This document shows, piece by piece, positions 52,941 through 64,000 of a stretch of DNA of 64,000 bases. A program made the translations under genes and the position numbers. The notes beneath the pieces are model-generated. The model searched no databases. It had not been told where the DNA came from and saw only the letters and a list, made by a program, of their open reading frames with translations. The first letter of the stretch is position 1; each line of letters opens with the position of its first letter. The stretch is from Diabrotica undecimpunctata (Eukaryota; Arthropoda; Insecta; Coleoptera; Chrysomelidae): the NCBI RefSeq assembly GCF_040954645.1, contig NC_092809.1, forward strand, positions 80,069,435 through 80,133,434, written 5' to 3'.

Positions 52941-53926
52941 CTATTGAAGTTGTGCCAGGAAGAGATGCCAATACGAGATGCCCAAGAAAGTTAGACCTTT
53001 TAGTTTAGTCGGCGTCCAACTAAAAACCTCTGCTCTGTCACTCCAGACATCAGGATAGAAGAGCTGGTTGGGGCAAAACATCTCTCCTGATGCCCTGCTA
53101 TCACCCGATTCCCATTCTTTCTTCCACACATTCTCGGGAAAACCACACCCATACGAACAACCAAAGACTTCTAAATCCTTGCCTTAGCGAAGCTGCCATC
53201 TATCTCGCGTCGTTTATCTCTCTGTCTCCCCAATTTCGGTCTGCGACAATCTTAACATTACCGAGGTGCTACTCCCTCGTTTCAAAATTCTGTTGCGAGT
53301 TTCCTCTTCTCTCGTTCATTTTAGAGAGCAGCTCCCTGATGAATTTGTGAATCCGTGTCCACCACCACTTATCCTTCATCATTTTCTTCACCATTTCTCT
53401 CACGGAAATAAACATTCTGCAGTTACACTCTCTTTTATAAACTTCTCTCTTTCATCCGCTCAACTCTCACACTCCAACATCGTATGTGTCACAGTATCCG
53501 AACGACCACAGTAAAGGCACTGATCGGACTGTGTTCTCCTAAACCTGAAATAGGTAGCTACGGTGAAAGCTACGGAAAATGCCTGTGAGTATTTACTTAA
53601 TTGAGCTGCCTATGCCCACAGTCTACCTAGCTTTGAAGGTTTGGGATTAGTGACTTCGTCCACCTCGACCACATCATGTGTTGCCTCCCACTCTTGCTGC
53701 CACTGGCTGATTGAAACTAATCTCTCGGCCAGTTTAATCTCACAAACCATTCGCTCTTTAATGTTCCGCCCCCTACGTTTATTAACACTAACCCTTTTAC
53801 CTGCCAGCACATGTAAAGGAACACTGCCGGTGATAACCCACAGAGCAACAGCTAACACAGTCCTGTAGACAAATGCTACCGGCAGCATACTAGTTCGGTC
53901 GACGCGTACCATTAACCTCTTGTAAG
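52941..53926 (-). pseudogene. R1-like non-LTR retrotransposon ORF2, C-terminal region
   Basis: The frame 53912-53610 carries TVLAVALWVITGSVPLHVLA, ERLVSISQWQQEWE and LGRLWA; read-through of a stop gives LSKYSQAFSVAFTVATYFRF and a knuckle CLYCGRSDTVTHTMLEC (C-X2-C-X7-H-X4-C), about 53490-53540. The IAG-TPPL-type and zinc-knuckle order is typical for the end of R1-clade ORF2. The frame 53129-52941 is the decayed tail. GC content is higher than its neighbours. Confidence 0.7.
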
Positions 53927-54729
53927 TTGGTATTTCTACCGCCTCACTCTAGACTTGACAGAGTAGTGGACAAATTCGATGTAAATATCAGGATTGAATT
54001 ATTTTCCATTGTCCCTTTGTCCGATTCTTCTTGATCGACGATGGTAAATAAATGCTTAAAGTGTGGAGTAAACATTATAGTTTTGTTGACAGCTACTGAT
54101 AATTACACTCGAGTTGTTGCTATGAATTTCTATAATAGACTGCGCTCAAATGAGCTCAAAACCCTAATTTATAATTTCGCAAATAATATATACCTCAGTA
54201 CAGAGGTTAATGCTTCTATCATACTAAAAAACTTTGAACTATGAGCTTACCATACAATTCAATCTAGGCCATTATTGCAACACTTAGGAAGTTCAATTAG
54301 AAAATCTATTATTTGGCAATTTATTAAGTTTGAAGTTTTACAGGTTGAATGGACTCTAATTATTAAATTATTACCAGCTATGTTTCACAATTTTTAAATT
54401 ATACACGGTAAAACTATAAAAAGTTAAGAAGTTAAGAATAATGTGAGATTACAAATTAAGGGATTAATTTGTGATTGAACATATTTGCCACTATATAAAA
54501 GAAACAGACGACCAATACAAAATATCTAAACACATATAAAATATAAAATAATAATATTATAATAATAATCATAACAGTAATTCACTCGGTTTTTGAATTA
54601 TTATCTCACCCGAGCAGTGCTACCTATAACTTGAATATTTAGAATCAATGATTCAGCTAAACTATCTAATTCAAAATTAAGTGAAACTGATCTAGGATGG
54701 GCTTTCTCTAAAGTTTTATTTAAATTTGG
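53927..54729. other. Noncoding, with a 65-bp segment duplicated at 55394
   Basis: No domain in the small frame 54041-54244. 54053-54117 is identical to 55394-55458. 54441-54483 is an inverted copy of 813-855. This is where the 3' LTR of the minus-strand env-bearing BEL element would be expected, but I could not delimit it. Confidence 0.4.
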
Positions 54730-56573
54730 TTATGATACCGTATGTCTTCGAGGCGCCGGATGAGGTTGGATGTAAGAACCTTGATGCCTTTGTTTTCTGG
54801 CTATCTTGGAGTTTCGAATATATCTGACTACCTTCCACATAATGACAATCAACATGACAATGAATATAGTTACTAGTCCCGTGGTTAAATGAGGAATCCA
54901 CTGATTGTTAGCAATGATTTTCCACGTCTGTTCGGATATATCTTGGCCAAACTGTTCTGCGTTAAATACAATATTTGGGAAACCATCTCCCGAATACATA
55001 TATTATGTCAAGGAATGTTGATCTGCTTTATGATTGGCCTCTGCATAAGCTCTATAATGTGACTGACGGGAGTCTTTAAATAACTTCTAATTGCTGTTTC
55101 CAATCCATCACTGGATGTAAGTTATGTTTCGGGTACAGCGTTTTGGTACAGCTTTATAAAACTCGTTTGATTGATTATATGTTCAGATCGAGAACCGTCG
55201 CACATTATAGCTAAATTTATAGCGTATGGTGGAATGACTAGCCAGAGGTTCGGTGTGCGCATTTACAACCAACTGGCTTCCTTTATCGTGTACTCTATTA
55301 TATTTCAGGTGATGGTAGTTCTATCATATAATTCATTTAAGATACAGTTTGGCTGGGTATAATATTAATCATTCCCATTGGTGAACATGCCAATGCTTAA
55401 AGTGTGGAGTAAACATTATAGTTTTGTTGACAGCTACTGATAATTACACTCGAGTTGTACACATATTAATCATTCCCATTGGTGATCATGCCAACTCTCG
55501 TTTGTTTAATTTTATACAGCTTCCTTTATCTTTATAGGTCACTTCAAAATAGTATAATTTATGGTAATCTACTGCAAGTAGATTTCTTACGACCAACAAC
55601 GAACGCACAATACCACCTCTCACAGACAACAGAAGAGCTGTGACTCTCAGTAGGTTGTATCTAGTGTTGTCAGTTATTAGGAAATAGCCAATAATGACGA
55701 TGTCTGCTTCTTCATTTTGTACAACCGTATCTATTATTGGCTGCCTTCTTATATCTACTCCTTGAGGAAGGAACCTTGTAGCATTCTAAATAATTGATTT
55801 TAATTATTCGGGTTTTATAATATCTATAAAGCGTTTATAATTGCAATAAAGATTGAATATTTTTTCGTATGTATTCGTATATTTTTTTGCATATTCCATT
55901 GCACGGTTATAAGTCGCTTGCACTTTAAGTCGTATGTACTCTTAATCTAATGTGTCAGCTCTATATTAGACATCACTTAGGCCTTTAGATATTTCCTTAG
56001 TTCTGTTTGTCAATGCTTCTCGGAACCTATTTAAACCAAGGAATCTATGTCCGTGTATACTTCATCATTTACCCCAAATACTGATGTGAGGACTGTTCCT
56101 AGAAGACCTCTCTTCGGCCTTCTTTTAACTTCCAGATCTGATGCTCGACTTATTATTTTTGCCCGTTCTTGTTCCTCTTTTAGCTGGCTCGATAGTGAAT
56201 CACAATTTATTATATTGCTTGTCTTACAGATATCTGCCATCGTTTCTACTATTGAATCTATCATTCGTTAACCATCTAAATTTTTTTTCTTTTCTGGATG
56301 AGTTTTTTTTCTAAATATCCCTTGATCTATTGTATACATCGCTTAGATGGTCTGAATTTAATCTGATGGGGTATAGATTTTATACAAATCTGCATTTGAT
56401 GGCTTCAAAAATACTAAAAATAGGATGCAAAACATAAATTCTCTCCACATACTACGTGTTCTATTTGTCTTTCGTGAGGTGGGATCTCGTACTATTGGTA
56501 TTAACTTGTGTATAGGACGAGTAGTTACTTTTCTGCTCCGGGATGTGTTTCGATTATCTTCACTAGTGGCCAT
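54730..56573 (-). pseudogene. Env-like glycoprotein gene of a BEL/Pao element, broken
   Basis: Pieces in order on the minus strand: an N-terminus with a basic lead and hydrophobic signal-like segment (56573-56358); a segment with a basic R-x-K-R furin-type site followed by a Gly-rich hydrophobic stretch (about 56140-56080), as in insect errantivirus/baculovirus F-type fusion proteins; an ectodomain remnant in broken frames (about 55800-55500); and a C-terminal 90-residue frame (54999-54730) with one transmembrane helix (about residues 42-58) and a basic tail. Frameshifts, stops and a local duplication at 55362-55494 make it inactive. It lies directly 3' of integrase, the usual env position. 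Confidence 0.7.
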
Positions 56574-58290
56574 TTCCCCGGCGAGGTGTCATCCTCCTTT
56601 ATTATCACCACTTCTTATTTTTGTAGGTTTGTTACGGGTTTTTGAAACTTATATCGCTGTTGTAGATTTGACAAGTAGTCATGTCTCCAACTGTTCCAAA
56701 AATCTCTTTTTACCTTTTCTAACTGTCTCCACCTTTGTGGCATATTCGTATATGTGCTCAACTCTTCCTCCTATTTGGTTTTGGAATTAATTCTCTCCCA
56801 ATTAACAAGTGTCCTGGGGTTACTATTATTCTGTTTTCCTTATCTTCCGTATTAACGCATAAAGGTCGGAAATTCATGCATGCCTCTATTTGAGCTAGCA
56901 CTGTGCTCAGCTCCTCGTATGTTAACGAACTATCCCCAATAACTCCCTTCAAGTAATATTTCATAATTTTAACAGCGCTTTCCCATAAACCTCCTTTCTT
57001 GAACATTTCTGTTACCTCTGTTTGAGCTCGATGAGCTTCAGCCAACGTTTCTGATCCAGCTAGCACGTCGTCTACGTACATGTTGTATTTAACAATTTCC
57101 GCAGCTAGTGGATATTTTAATTTCTGTTGTATGTTACTGTTGACAACTGATATTCCTTTATTGGTTCTTTTACAGATTGTCTCCATAATATCTTCTGGTA
57201 AACTTGATCTTCTTCAGCTATCTTTATTTCCCTAAACATTTTCTCTAGATCTGCCGTATATGCTATTTTGAACGACCTCCAATTTATTAATATATATGTA
57301 AGATCTTGTTGCAAATGAGGTCCAGAGTGCATTATATCATTGAGACTGATTTCTGTTAAACTCTTATTTGGAAGCGTCAAACACGGCCTTGCATTTTGTT
57401 GTGGTACTATCCTCTTTTATTACTGCATGATAAGGAAGGTAATACTCTTGCTTATTTATGGTTTCGGTTTTACTCAATTTTATGTGACCTAAGTCTTCAT
57501 ATTCCTTCATAAATTTCCTGTACTATTTTTCTAGGTTTCTGTCTCTTTAAAATTTCTTTTCTAATTGCAGCAGTCTCGCATATGCTTGCTGTTTTGAGTC
57601 CCCTAATCGGCTTGTATTCGTTATTAGTTTTTACGGCTCTTTTATAATATTCTTCACACTCTTTTTCTTCTACTGAAAGAGTATTGCTTTGATCTACTTC
57701 TTTTAACCCCCAGTATTTTTTTCTTTCTTCATCCATCTATCGTCTAGATATCACGCTGAGTACTTGTATATTAGGGATATTCTCTTGCTGTGCTATCCCT
57801 GACATTATCCAACCCAATTTTGTATTTTGGGTGAGAAAATCATCCTTTGTTCGATCTGCTCCGTCCAGTAATATCAAACTATATTCTTGGCACCTAATAG
57901 AATATCTATTGAACCTGTTTCATTAAAATTTGGATCCGCCAGGACTAATTTTCTATGGTTCCTTTCTTTTATCTGTATCTTCTCCGGTAGATTTTATATT
58001 ATTTTTTGTGGTACAAGTGCTTCGGTCTTTATTTCAAATTCATTTTTGAAATGTGCCTCTAAGTTTAATGTCACGCTCCATTTCGACGTTCTTTTTTTCT
58101 TCATTGCCAATTCCAGATATCTGAGCATGGACAGCCTTTCTTTTTATTCAGAGACTTGTAGCGAACTGCTCCGTAATGAATGATGACTACGAGCCTTGGT
58201 CAATCAATACTCTCATCAATTGTGAGCTTCCTCTACTCATAATAATGCCGTTACAAGTAGCACTTCTTTATTTTGATGACTTAAACAGCA
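56574..58290 (-). pseudogene. BEL/Pao Pol with RT-integrase deletion
   Basis: From right to left: protease active-site region (LIDQGS then SSFITEQF, about 58205-58160), ADPNFNETGSIDILLGA (about 57945-57900), linker (57736-57497), RT (SLNDIMHSGPHLQQDL and ADLEKMFREIKI, 57380-57117) and the YVDDVLAG active site (about 57085), followed at FKKGG by an abrupt switch to integrase LWESAVK...LTYEELSTVLAQIEACM (about 56995-56880) and VTPGHLLIGREL. RNase H and most of integrase are deleted. The DUF5641 end is vestigial (about 56780-56690). It continues into the env-like gene. Confidence 0.8.
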
Positions 58291-58557
58291 AGTGCACGTG
58301 TAACCAAGAGAAGATCATCCAAAACCAAGCTGTATACCTGACGGCGCCTGACGCCAGAGAGCTAGCGGCGTTGTCTAGAATTTAAAGAGTGAGTACAAAA
58401 ATCCTTTTACCGAATTCATTCCTCCAAAAAACAAAATAATTTCTGTTTGTGTAAATACTGCTTGATTTATTCTTCGAAAGAATTTATACGAATTTATTTT
58501 CGTTTCTTAATTTTTAGTAGTAAGTTAATAATAATTTTATTTATAACTAAAATAAAT

Positions 58558-59564
58558 ATGAATACCGAAGAGCAAATAAAAATTGTAAAACGAAAACGGG
58601 GTGCAGTAAAAGCCAAATTAACCCATTTTAAAAACTTTTTAAATGATTTGGAAACGGAGACAAGGTCTGAAATTCGTATTTTAGAGGCCGCGATTTACAA
58701 TTTAAATTTACGTATCGAAGAAGCGAATAAAATAATACAAAATTACGAGGAATCGCAGTTAGAGTTAGAGGATTTAGTTGATGAGGATGAATTAGAAACT
58801 GGTTATACCGAACGCGAGGAATTTACGAAATCTTTTTATTGCGAATTGGCCCGAAGTAAGCGATTACAATCTAAACTTTCTCGGCATAGTACAGATTTGT
58901 CAAATAACAGTTCATACTCGGAAAATGCATCGGGTAGTCAAGTAAACGATTTTAATGGGTTTCGTCTTCCGCCAGTTGAGGTACCGAAATTTAGTGGTAG
59001 TCATGAAGATTGGTTGGAATTTCACGAGACTTTTAGCTCGTTAATACATACAAACAGTGCACTACGGAATTTTCAAAAGTTTCATTATCTTAAATCTTCA
59101 CTATCACAGCTTGCGCGTCCGAAGTAATAGCATCAATTGAGTTTAGCGAGTCAAATTAAATTGTAGCGTGGAATTTGCTTTGTGAACGCTATAATAACGA
59201 AAGACTTTTTGTTCATAATCATGTAAAAGCATTATTTAATTTAGATAATACAACATGTGAGTCGTCAAAAATATTACGGTTTTTGATAGATTCTATTTCA
59301 AAACACTTAAAAGCATTAAAACAGTTAAACCAACCCACCGAACATTGGGATACTTTAATAATTTACATAGTAACTTCTAAGTTGGACAATAAAACAGCGC
59401 GAGAGTGGGAAGAATTTAGATCGAAAATGAAATATCCAACAGTGCGAGATTTAAAAACATTTTTAAAATCAAAGGCTGATTTGCTGGAAACAATAGAATC
59501 TAAACGCGATACATCTTCAGGAAATACCTCTTCTTTTCATAAAAAACAATCCAGAATATCTTAA
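58558..59564 (+). pseudogene. gag: BEL/Pao Gag
   Basis: The first ATG I would choose is 58558 (MNTEEQIKIVKRKRG), preceded by a noncoding leader. A coiled-coil-rich N-terminus is followed by the BEL gag core LPPVEVPKFSGSHEDWLEF and F-HYLKSSLS. A TAA at 59126 and a frame change separate it from the second half (59175-59564), with LCERYNNERLFVHNHVKALF, LKQLNQPTEHWDTLI and WEEFRSKM. It would form the particle shell. Confidence 0.85.
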
Positions 59565-59622
59565 TCCTTTGTCAATACGGAAAATGTTTCTTTAAGGAAC
59601 AATAATACGTTCGGGAAATAAC

Positions 59623-60483
59623 ATGACTTGTGCTTTCTGCAAACAAAATCATTATATTCGAAACTGTGCAGAATTTCTTAAACTTTCCCCAGCAGAAAGA
59701 AATACGCATGCGAAAAGACTTAGATTATGTATAAATTGTTTACGACCTGGTCACATAAATACGGTTTGCAGATTAAGCAACTTCAGAAAATGTAACGGTA
59801 GACACAATACGATATTACATATACAAAATAACGAATACAGTAGACGCGAAAATAATACCACAGAGAACTCAAATGTATCTCTAACTTGTTCAAATATTTC
59901 TCAGGAAAACGTTTTACGTGCCACAGCTTTGGTACAAGTAATTGATAAATTTAATAAACCTCATACCGTACGCGCGTTGCTAGATTCAGGTTCCCAATCT
60001 AGTTTTATTTCATCAAATTTATGCGATATACTTAATCTCGAAACAGAAAATATGAATATGGCCGTGGTAGGTCTTAATAGTAGCAAATCCCAGATTAAGA
60101 AAAAATGCGATATTTCTGTCGAGTCGCTACATAGTGCATATTCTGTGAAATTATCATGTCTTATCATAAACGAAATTACTGGAATCCAATCAACCACTAT
60201 TGTTAATATCAATAGGTTAAATATTCCAAAAAATATAATCCTTGCTGATCCAGAATTCTACAAACCAGGTCCCATAGACTTGCTCATTGGAGCAAATTTA
60301 TTTTGGAAATTGATGCAAATTGGACAAATACGTCTAGGATCAGATCAGCCAGTATTACAAAAAACTTCTTTTGGATGGATAATTTCTGGAAACATTACAG
60401 AAAATTCGAATGTATCTCACTGCAATCTGTCTTTAAATGGTGAGATTCAAAAACAACTAGAGAAATTCTGGTTATTAGAATAA
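59623..60483 (+). pseudogene. BEL/Pao zinc knuckles and aspartic protease
   Basis: Starts with CAFCKQNHYIRNC and CINCLRPGHINTVC knuckles (about 59627-59770), then the protease active site RALLDSGSQSSFISSNL (about 59970-60020), LADPEFYKPGPIDLLIGANLF and FGWIISG. A stop at 60481 cuts the linker to RT, which continues in the same direction from about 60490. Confidence 0.85.
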
Positions 60484-60489
60484 TGCGGT

Positions 60490-61821
60490 GTAAACCCCGC
60501 AATATCGGAAGAAGAAGCGTCATGCGAACAACATTTTATTGAAAATAAGAAACGCGATGTAGAAACGGGCAGATTCGTAGTATCTATTCCGTTTAAAACG
60601 AGTACAGATGAATTAGGCGATTCGGAAGAACAAGCGCGAAGGCGATTTTTATCATTAGAACGAAAACTTAAGCATAATTCGGATTTACGTAAAAAATATG
60701 TTGATTTTATGAATGAATACAAAGCGTTAGATCATATAACCAAAGTAAATAAATTGAATACAAATGCTATTCACTATTACTTGCCACACCATAGAGTACT
60801 TCGAGAGGAATCTGTTACTACAAAGCTTCGTGTTGTCTTCGATGCTTCGGCTGCCACATCCACAGGTTTATCACTCAATGACCTACAAATAGTAGGCCCA
60901 ACAATACAAAGTAGTCTTTTGTCAATACTCTTAAGATTTCGAATGCATGCATTCGTGATAACAGCCGATATCGAGAAAATGTATTGGCAAGTAATGATTA
61001 ATCCGAAAGAGCGATCGTTGCAACGAATATTTTGGCGTAGTAATCTCAACGAGGAATAAGAAATATACGAATTAAACACGGTTACGTATGGTACTGCTTT
61101 AGCGCCTTTTCTAGCGATTCGTTGCATCGTGGAGCTAGCCTTAAATTGTGAAGGGAACAGACCAGATTTATCTCAAATAATTAAAAACGATATATACGTA
61201 GACGATTTAATTACGGGTGCTGATTCTATTCAAGAAGCGGTGAGTTTAGGCGTGGGTATTTCAAAAATTTTATCTGAAGGGTGTTTTAAATTGCGAAAAT
61301 GGCACTCAAATAGCGATACGATACTTAAAATAATAAAGGGCGACGTACCTTCACAGAAGACGGTTCGATTCAGTGAAGATCAACACACAAAAACATTAGG
61401 CCTCGGTTGGTCATGCGATTCTGATTCTTTGACGTTTAAAATTGAACCAAATGCTATAGACGGTCGTGTAACTAAAAGAATCATTCTTTCGGCTGTGGGT
61501 CAAATATTTGATCCACTAGGCCTTTTAGCGCCTTGTATTATTAAAACGAAGATTATACTCCAAAAGCTTTGGCTGGAGCGATTAAGTTGGGACGAATCAG
61601 TTCCTCAGCCGTTACATGGTGAATGGCTTAAGTTCAAATCCGAGATTCCTAAACTTAATTCATTAATTATTCCACGGCACGTAACATTACCAAAAGTACG
61701 ATCAATTCAATTACATGGTTTCTCGGATGCTTCCGAGCGCGCGTATGGAGCATCTACGTACGTTCTATCACTCGAACTAATTAAGTTTCAGTTAGGCTTT
61801 TATGCGCAAAATCTAAAGTAA
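60490..61821 (+). pseudogene. BEL/Pao reverse transcriptase and start of RNase H
   Basis: 60709-61059 has HYYLPHHRVLREESVTTKLR, VVFDASAATSTGLSLNDLQI, GPTIQSSLLSILLRF and TADIEKMYWQVMI; a TAA at 61057 interrupts it. 61129-61821 continues with DIYVDDLITGADS (active site YVDD, about 61195), LRKWHSN, LGLGWS, GQIFDPLGLLAPCIIK and QLHGFSDASERAYGASTYV (RNase H first Asp). The domain order is typical of BEL. Confidence 0.87.
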
Positions 61822-61826
61822 GTCCG

Positions 61827-62735
61827 TTGAAAACTATTACGATTCCCAAACTCGAGTTATGCGCAGCTGTTGTTTTAGCCAAATTATGTACAATTGTTAA
61901 GGATGCACTTAACAACACAACATTTGAAAGAGTTACCTTATGGACAGATTCCACAATCGTGCTAGGTAGGTTGAAAACGGAACCACACCGATTAAAAACG
62001 TTTACCTCTAATAGAGTTGAAGTACAAACTTTAACTAGTTCTTGTGATTGGCGGCACGTTTCATCAAAGGACAATCCCGCAGATTTAGTGTCACGCGGTA
62101 TCAGTCCATATGAGTTGGAAGTATCTAATTTGTGGTGGTCTGATCCAAGTTGGTTGAACAAATCCGAATGCGATTGGCCTCAAGAGGTAAAGTGTCCAGA
62201 GAACTTGCCTGAACTAAAGTGTGCCTCAAATGCATTATTAATACGTGCGTTGGAACCAGTAGTAGATATAGGTCGCTTCTCTTCATTGAGCAAGCTAATT
62301 AGAACAGTAGCCTTTGTTTTAAGATTCATTTCAATTATCTCAAATAAAGATTCTAGGCGAACAAATGGTCATCTTAATACTGAAGAATTAAGAAAGGCGT
62401 ACAAGCTTCTTCTCAAAATATCACAAAGAGAGTCATATACCGCAGAGATAAACAATTTATTAGACAAACAAGAAATCAATACTAAAAGCAAAATTCTTAA
62501 TCTCAATCCTTTTATTGATCAGGAAGGTTTATTGAGAGTTGGTGGTCGTTTAACAAATTCAGATTATTCGTATGACAAGAAACATCCCATTATCGTGTCG
62601 GCACACAATCCGTTAACCAAATTAATTTTTAAATCAGAGCATCTAAAATTGATGCATGCCGGCCCACAACTTTTGCTTAGTTCTTTACGTCAGTCCATTT
62701 GGTCGGTATCAGGAAGAAATATTGTGTTAAATTAA
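61827..62735 (+). pseudogene. BEL/Pao RNase H end and integrase N-terminus
   Basis: ITIPKLELCAAVVLAKL, LWTDSTIVLGRLKT (RNase H Asp), NPADLVSRG and LWWSDPSWL, then GLLRVGGRLTNSDYS, HPIIV and HLKLMHAGPQLLLSSLRQ, the His part of the integrase HHCC domain. The frame is lost at 62735, where the C-x-x-C part should follow. Confidence 0.86.
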
Positions 62736-62791
62736 CAGTTAGACAGTGTGTGACTTGATTCAGATTTAGTGCGAAGAACACAAGTCCTATA

Positions 62792-63538
62792 ATGGGTAAT
62801 TTGCCGAAAACTCGATTTGAGGCTGGTTATCCATTCAAGGTTTGTGGGGTAGATTATGGCGGACTTTTTATTATTAAAAATCGATACGGTAGAGGCAGTA
62901 AAACTTCAAAATGTTATATGGCACTGTTTGTATGTTTTGCTGTCAGAGCAGTTCATATTGAGCTAGTTTCTGACCTTTCGACACATACTTATTTATTAGC
63001 ATTAAAACGATTCATTAGCAGACGCGGAAAACCTCAACAAATATATTCTGACAATGGTACTAATTTCGTTGGCGCGAATCACGAACTACAAGTGTTGAGT
63101 AAGTTTTTGATTTCAAATCACAATAAAATTTCGGAGTTGTGCTTATCCGAAAATATAAATTGGCACTTTATTCCAGCACATTCTCCGCATTTCGGTGGCC
63201 TCTGGGAGGCAGGCATTAAATCAAGCAAAAATCATTTAAAGCGAGTTGTAGGTAATAATATTCTAACATTTGAAGAATTATCAACAGTTTTTGCACAGAT
63301 CGAAGCGATTTTAAATTCCCGACCCCTCTCACCACTTTCTTTCGATCCTAACGATGAAAATCCGTTAACTCATGCTCACTTTCTCATCGGCCAACCGTTA
63401 ATAGAAACACCAGAACCCGACATCACAGATTTACCTACTGGAAGACTTTCTCGTTTCCAACTCCTGAAACAGAATGCGACAGAACTTCTGGCGACGATGG
63501 TCGAAAGAATATATATCCGAATTACAGCAGAGGGTTAA
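62792..63538 (+). pseudogene. BEL/Pao integrase core
   Basis: MGNLPKTRFEAGYPFKVCGV leads into D (GVDYGG), then FVCFAVRAVHIELVSDLSTH, YSDNGTNFVGA (second Asp), HFGGLWEAGIKSSKNHLKRV (Glu) and LTHAHFLIGQPL. The three catalytic acids are present. A frameshift near 63475-63538 separates it from the final domain. Confidence 0.88.
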
Positions 63539-63746
63539 ATGGAAAAATACGCAGAGAACTTTATCACAAGGCTCCATGGTACTCGTGAAGGAGGATAATA
63601 TCAATCCCTTGAAATGGAGACTGGGTCGTGTTCTGGAGTTACATCCTGGAAAGGATGGAATTTGTCGAGTGGCATCGATCCGAACTGCAACTGGTGTCAT
63701 TCGTCGAGCTTTTCCAAAAATTTGCCCACTACCAATTCAAGATTGA
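63474..63746 (+). pseudogene. BEL/Pao Pol C-terminal domain (DUF5641-type)
   Basis: FWRRWSKEYISELQQRVKW, GSMVLVKEDNINPLKWRLGR, GKDGICRVA, TATGVIRRAFPKICPLP and a stop at 63744. It is the same domain as at 37776-38033. Confidence 0.87.
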
Positions 63747-64000
63747 AAGGTGGCCCTTTCAAGACCGGGGGCATTTTAATTCGACCAAATAAAAATAATA
63801 TACAGTCCACTCAGTTCATATACAATTGCTTTTCCTTTGCGATTTTGTTTCTTTGACGTACTTGTAGACTTAGAAACCTTGTACATTTAAACAGTTTATG
63901 TTCTTGATGACACACCACACAGGTTATCTTCTTCTTTACCTGTTGTCTGTGATCTATTCCTTTCCTTTCTGTTTCCAACATCTCCAATGTCTGGATTCTT

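Larger units (their letters stand above)
58291..64000 (+). mobile_element. BEL/Pao retrotransposon, nearly complete coding, 3' LTR runs off the window
   Basis: Plus-strand gag, zinc knuckles, protease, RT, RNase H, integrase and DUF5641 appear in order from 58558 to 63746, interrupted by several single stops or frameshifts. A G-rich tract (GACCGGGGGC) at 63763-63772 may be the polypurine tract, so the 3' LTR probably starts near 63773 and continues past 64000. The 5' LTR could not be delimited between about 58290 and 58557. It lies head to head with the minus-strand BEL element. Confidence 0.8.

Overview
This 64 kb window is AT-rich eukaryotic DNA, almost certainly from an insect. The evidence is its mix of Ty1/copia, Ty3/gypsy, BEL/Pao (one with an env-like gene), I-like, R1-like, Jockey-like and RTE retroelements, several Tc1/IS630-type transposase relics, and two exons of a spliced MAM-domain gene. 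I cannot fix the order; a beetle is plausible but not shown. I see no prokaryotic operon, CRISPR array or intact tRNA gene. All coordinates come from reading the sequence, and family assignments come from visible motifs rather than searches. Layout. 1-5443: foldback repeat (261-753), two dead IS630/Tc1-type transposases, and a 5S rRNA-like remnant. 5444-31523: one Ty1/copia element on the minus strand, about 4.8 kb of its own sequence, stretched to 26 kb by three nested insertions. (i) A Ty3/gypsy element at 6429-10475 (282-bp LTRs, TSD ATAC) has lost protease, RT and RNase H but keeps gag, integrase and a downstream reading frame encoding an OARD1-like macrodomain plus a CCCH zinc finger. (ii) An I-like non-LTR element lies at about 10630-15895 on the minus strand. 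(iii) A young, apparently coding-complete gypsy element lies at 16623-28571 (about 2-kb LTRs, TSD GCTT, gag and pol open). The copia element has its own 5-bp TSD (GTAGG). 31524-33900: noncoding DNA with an RFX X-box/CRE candidate promoter (32696-32718) and a 5'-truncated RTE tail with a 12-bp TSD. 33901-36800: transposase relic, long AT microsatellite, MAM exon on the minus strand, and an oddly permuted inverted duplication. 36835-43450: a decayed gypsy RT/RNase H on the plus strand, itself hit by a young deletion-bearing BEL/Pao element (37147-41789, minus) and by a 608-bp MITE with an 8-bp TSD. 44300-44470: the upstream MAM exon. Both MAM exons have consensus splice sites and compatible phase, so the retroelements between them sit in one intron of about 8.7 kb. 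44654-49486: a DNA element with terminal inverted repeats longer than 1 kb enclosing a SWIM-type zinc-binding remnant, with a 1.5-kb LTR-like insertion (TSD ACTT) in its right arm. 50180-53930: fragments of Jockey-like, RTE and R1-like non-LTR elements and another IS630-type transposase. 54730-58290: a minus-strand BEL/Pao element with an env-like gene and an RT-integrase deletion junction. 58300-64000: a plus-strand BEL/Pao element, nearly full length but broken by several stops, whose 3' LTR probably continues past the window. The only plausible cellular gene is the MAM-domain gene. The most novel signal is the macrodomain plus CCCH zinc-finger module carried by the nested gypsy element at 6429-10475, in the same frame as its integrase and separated from it by a single TAG.
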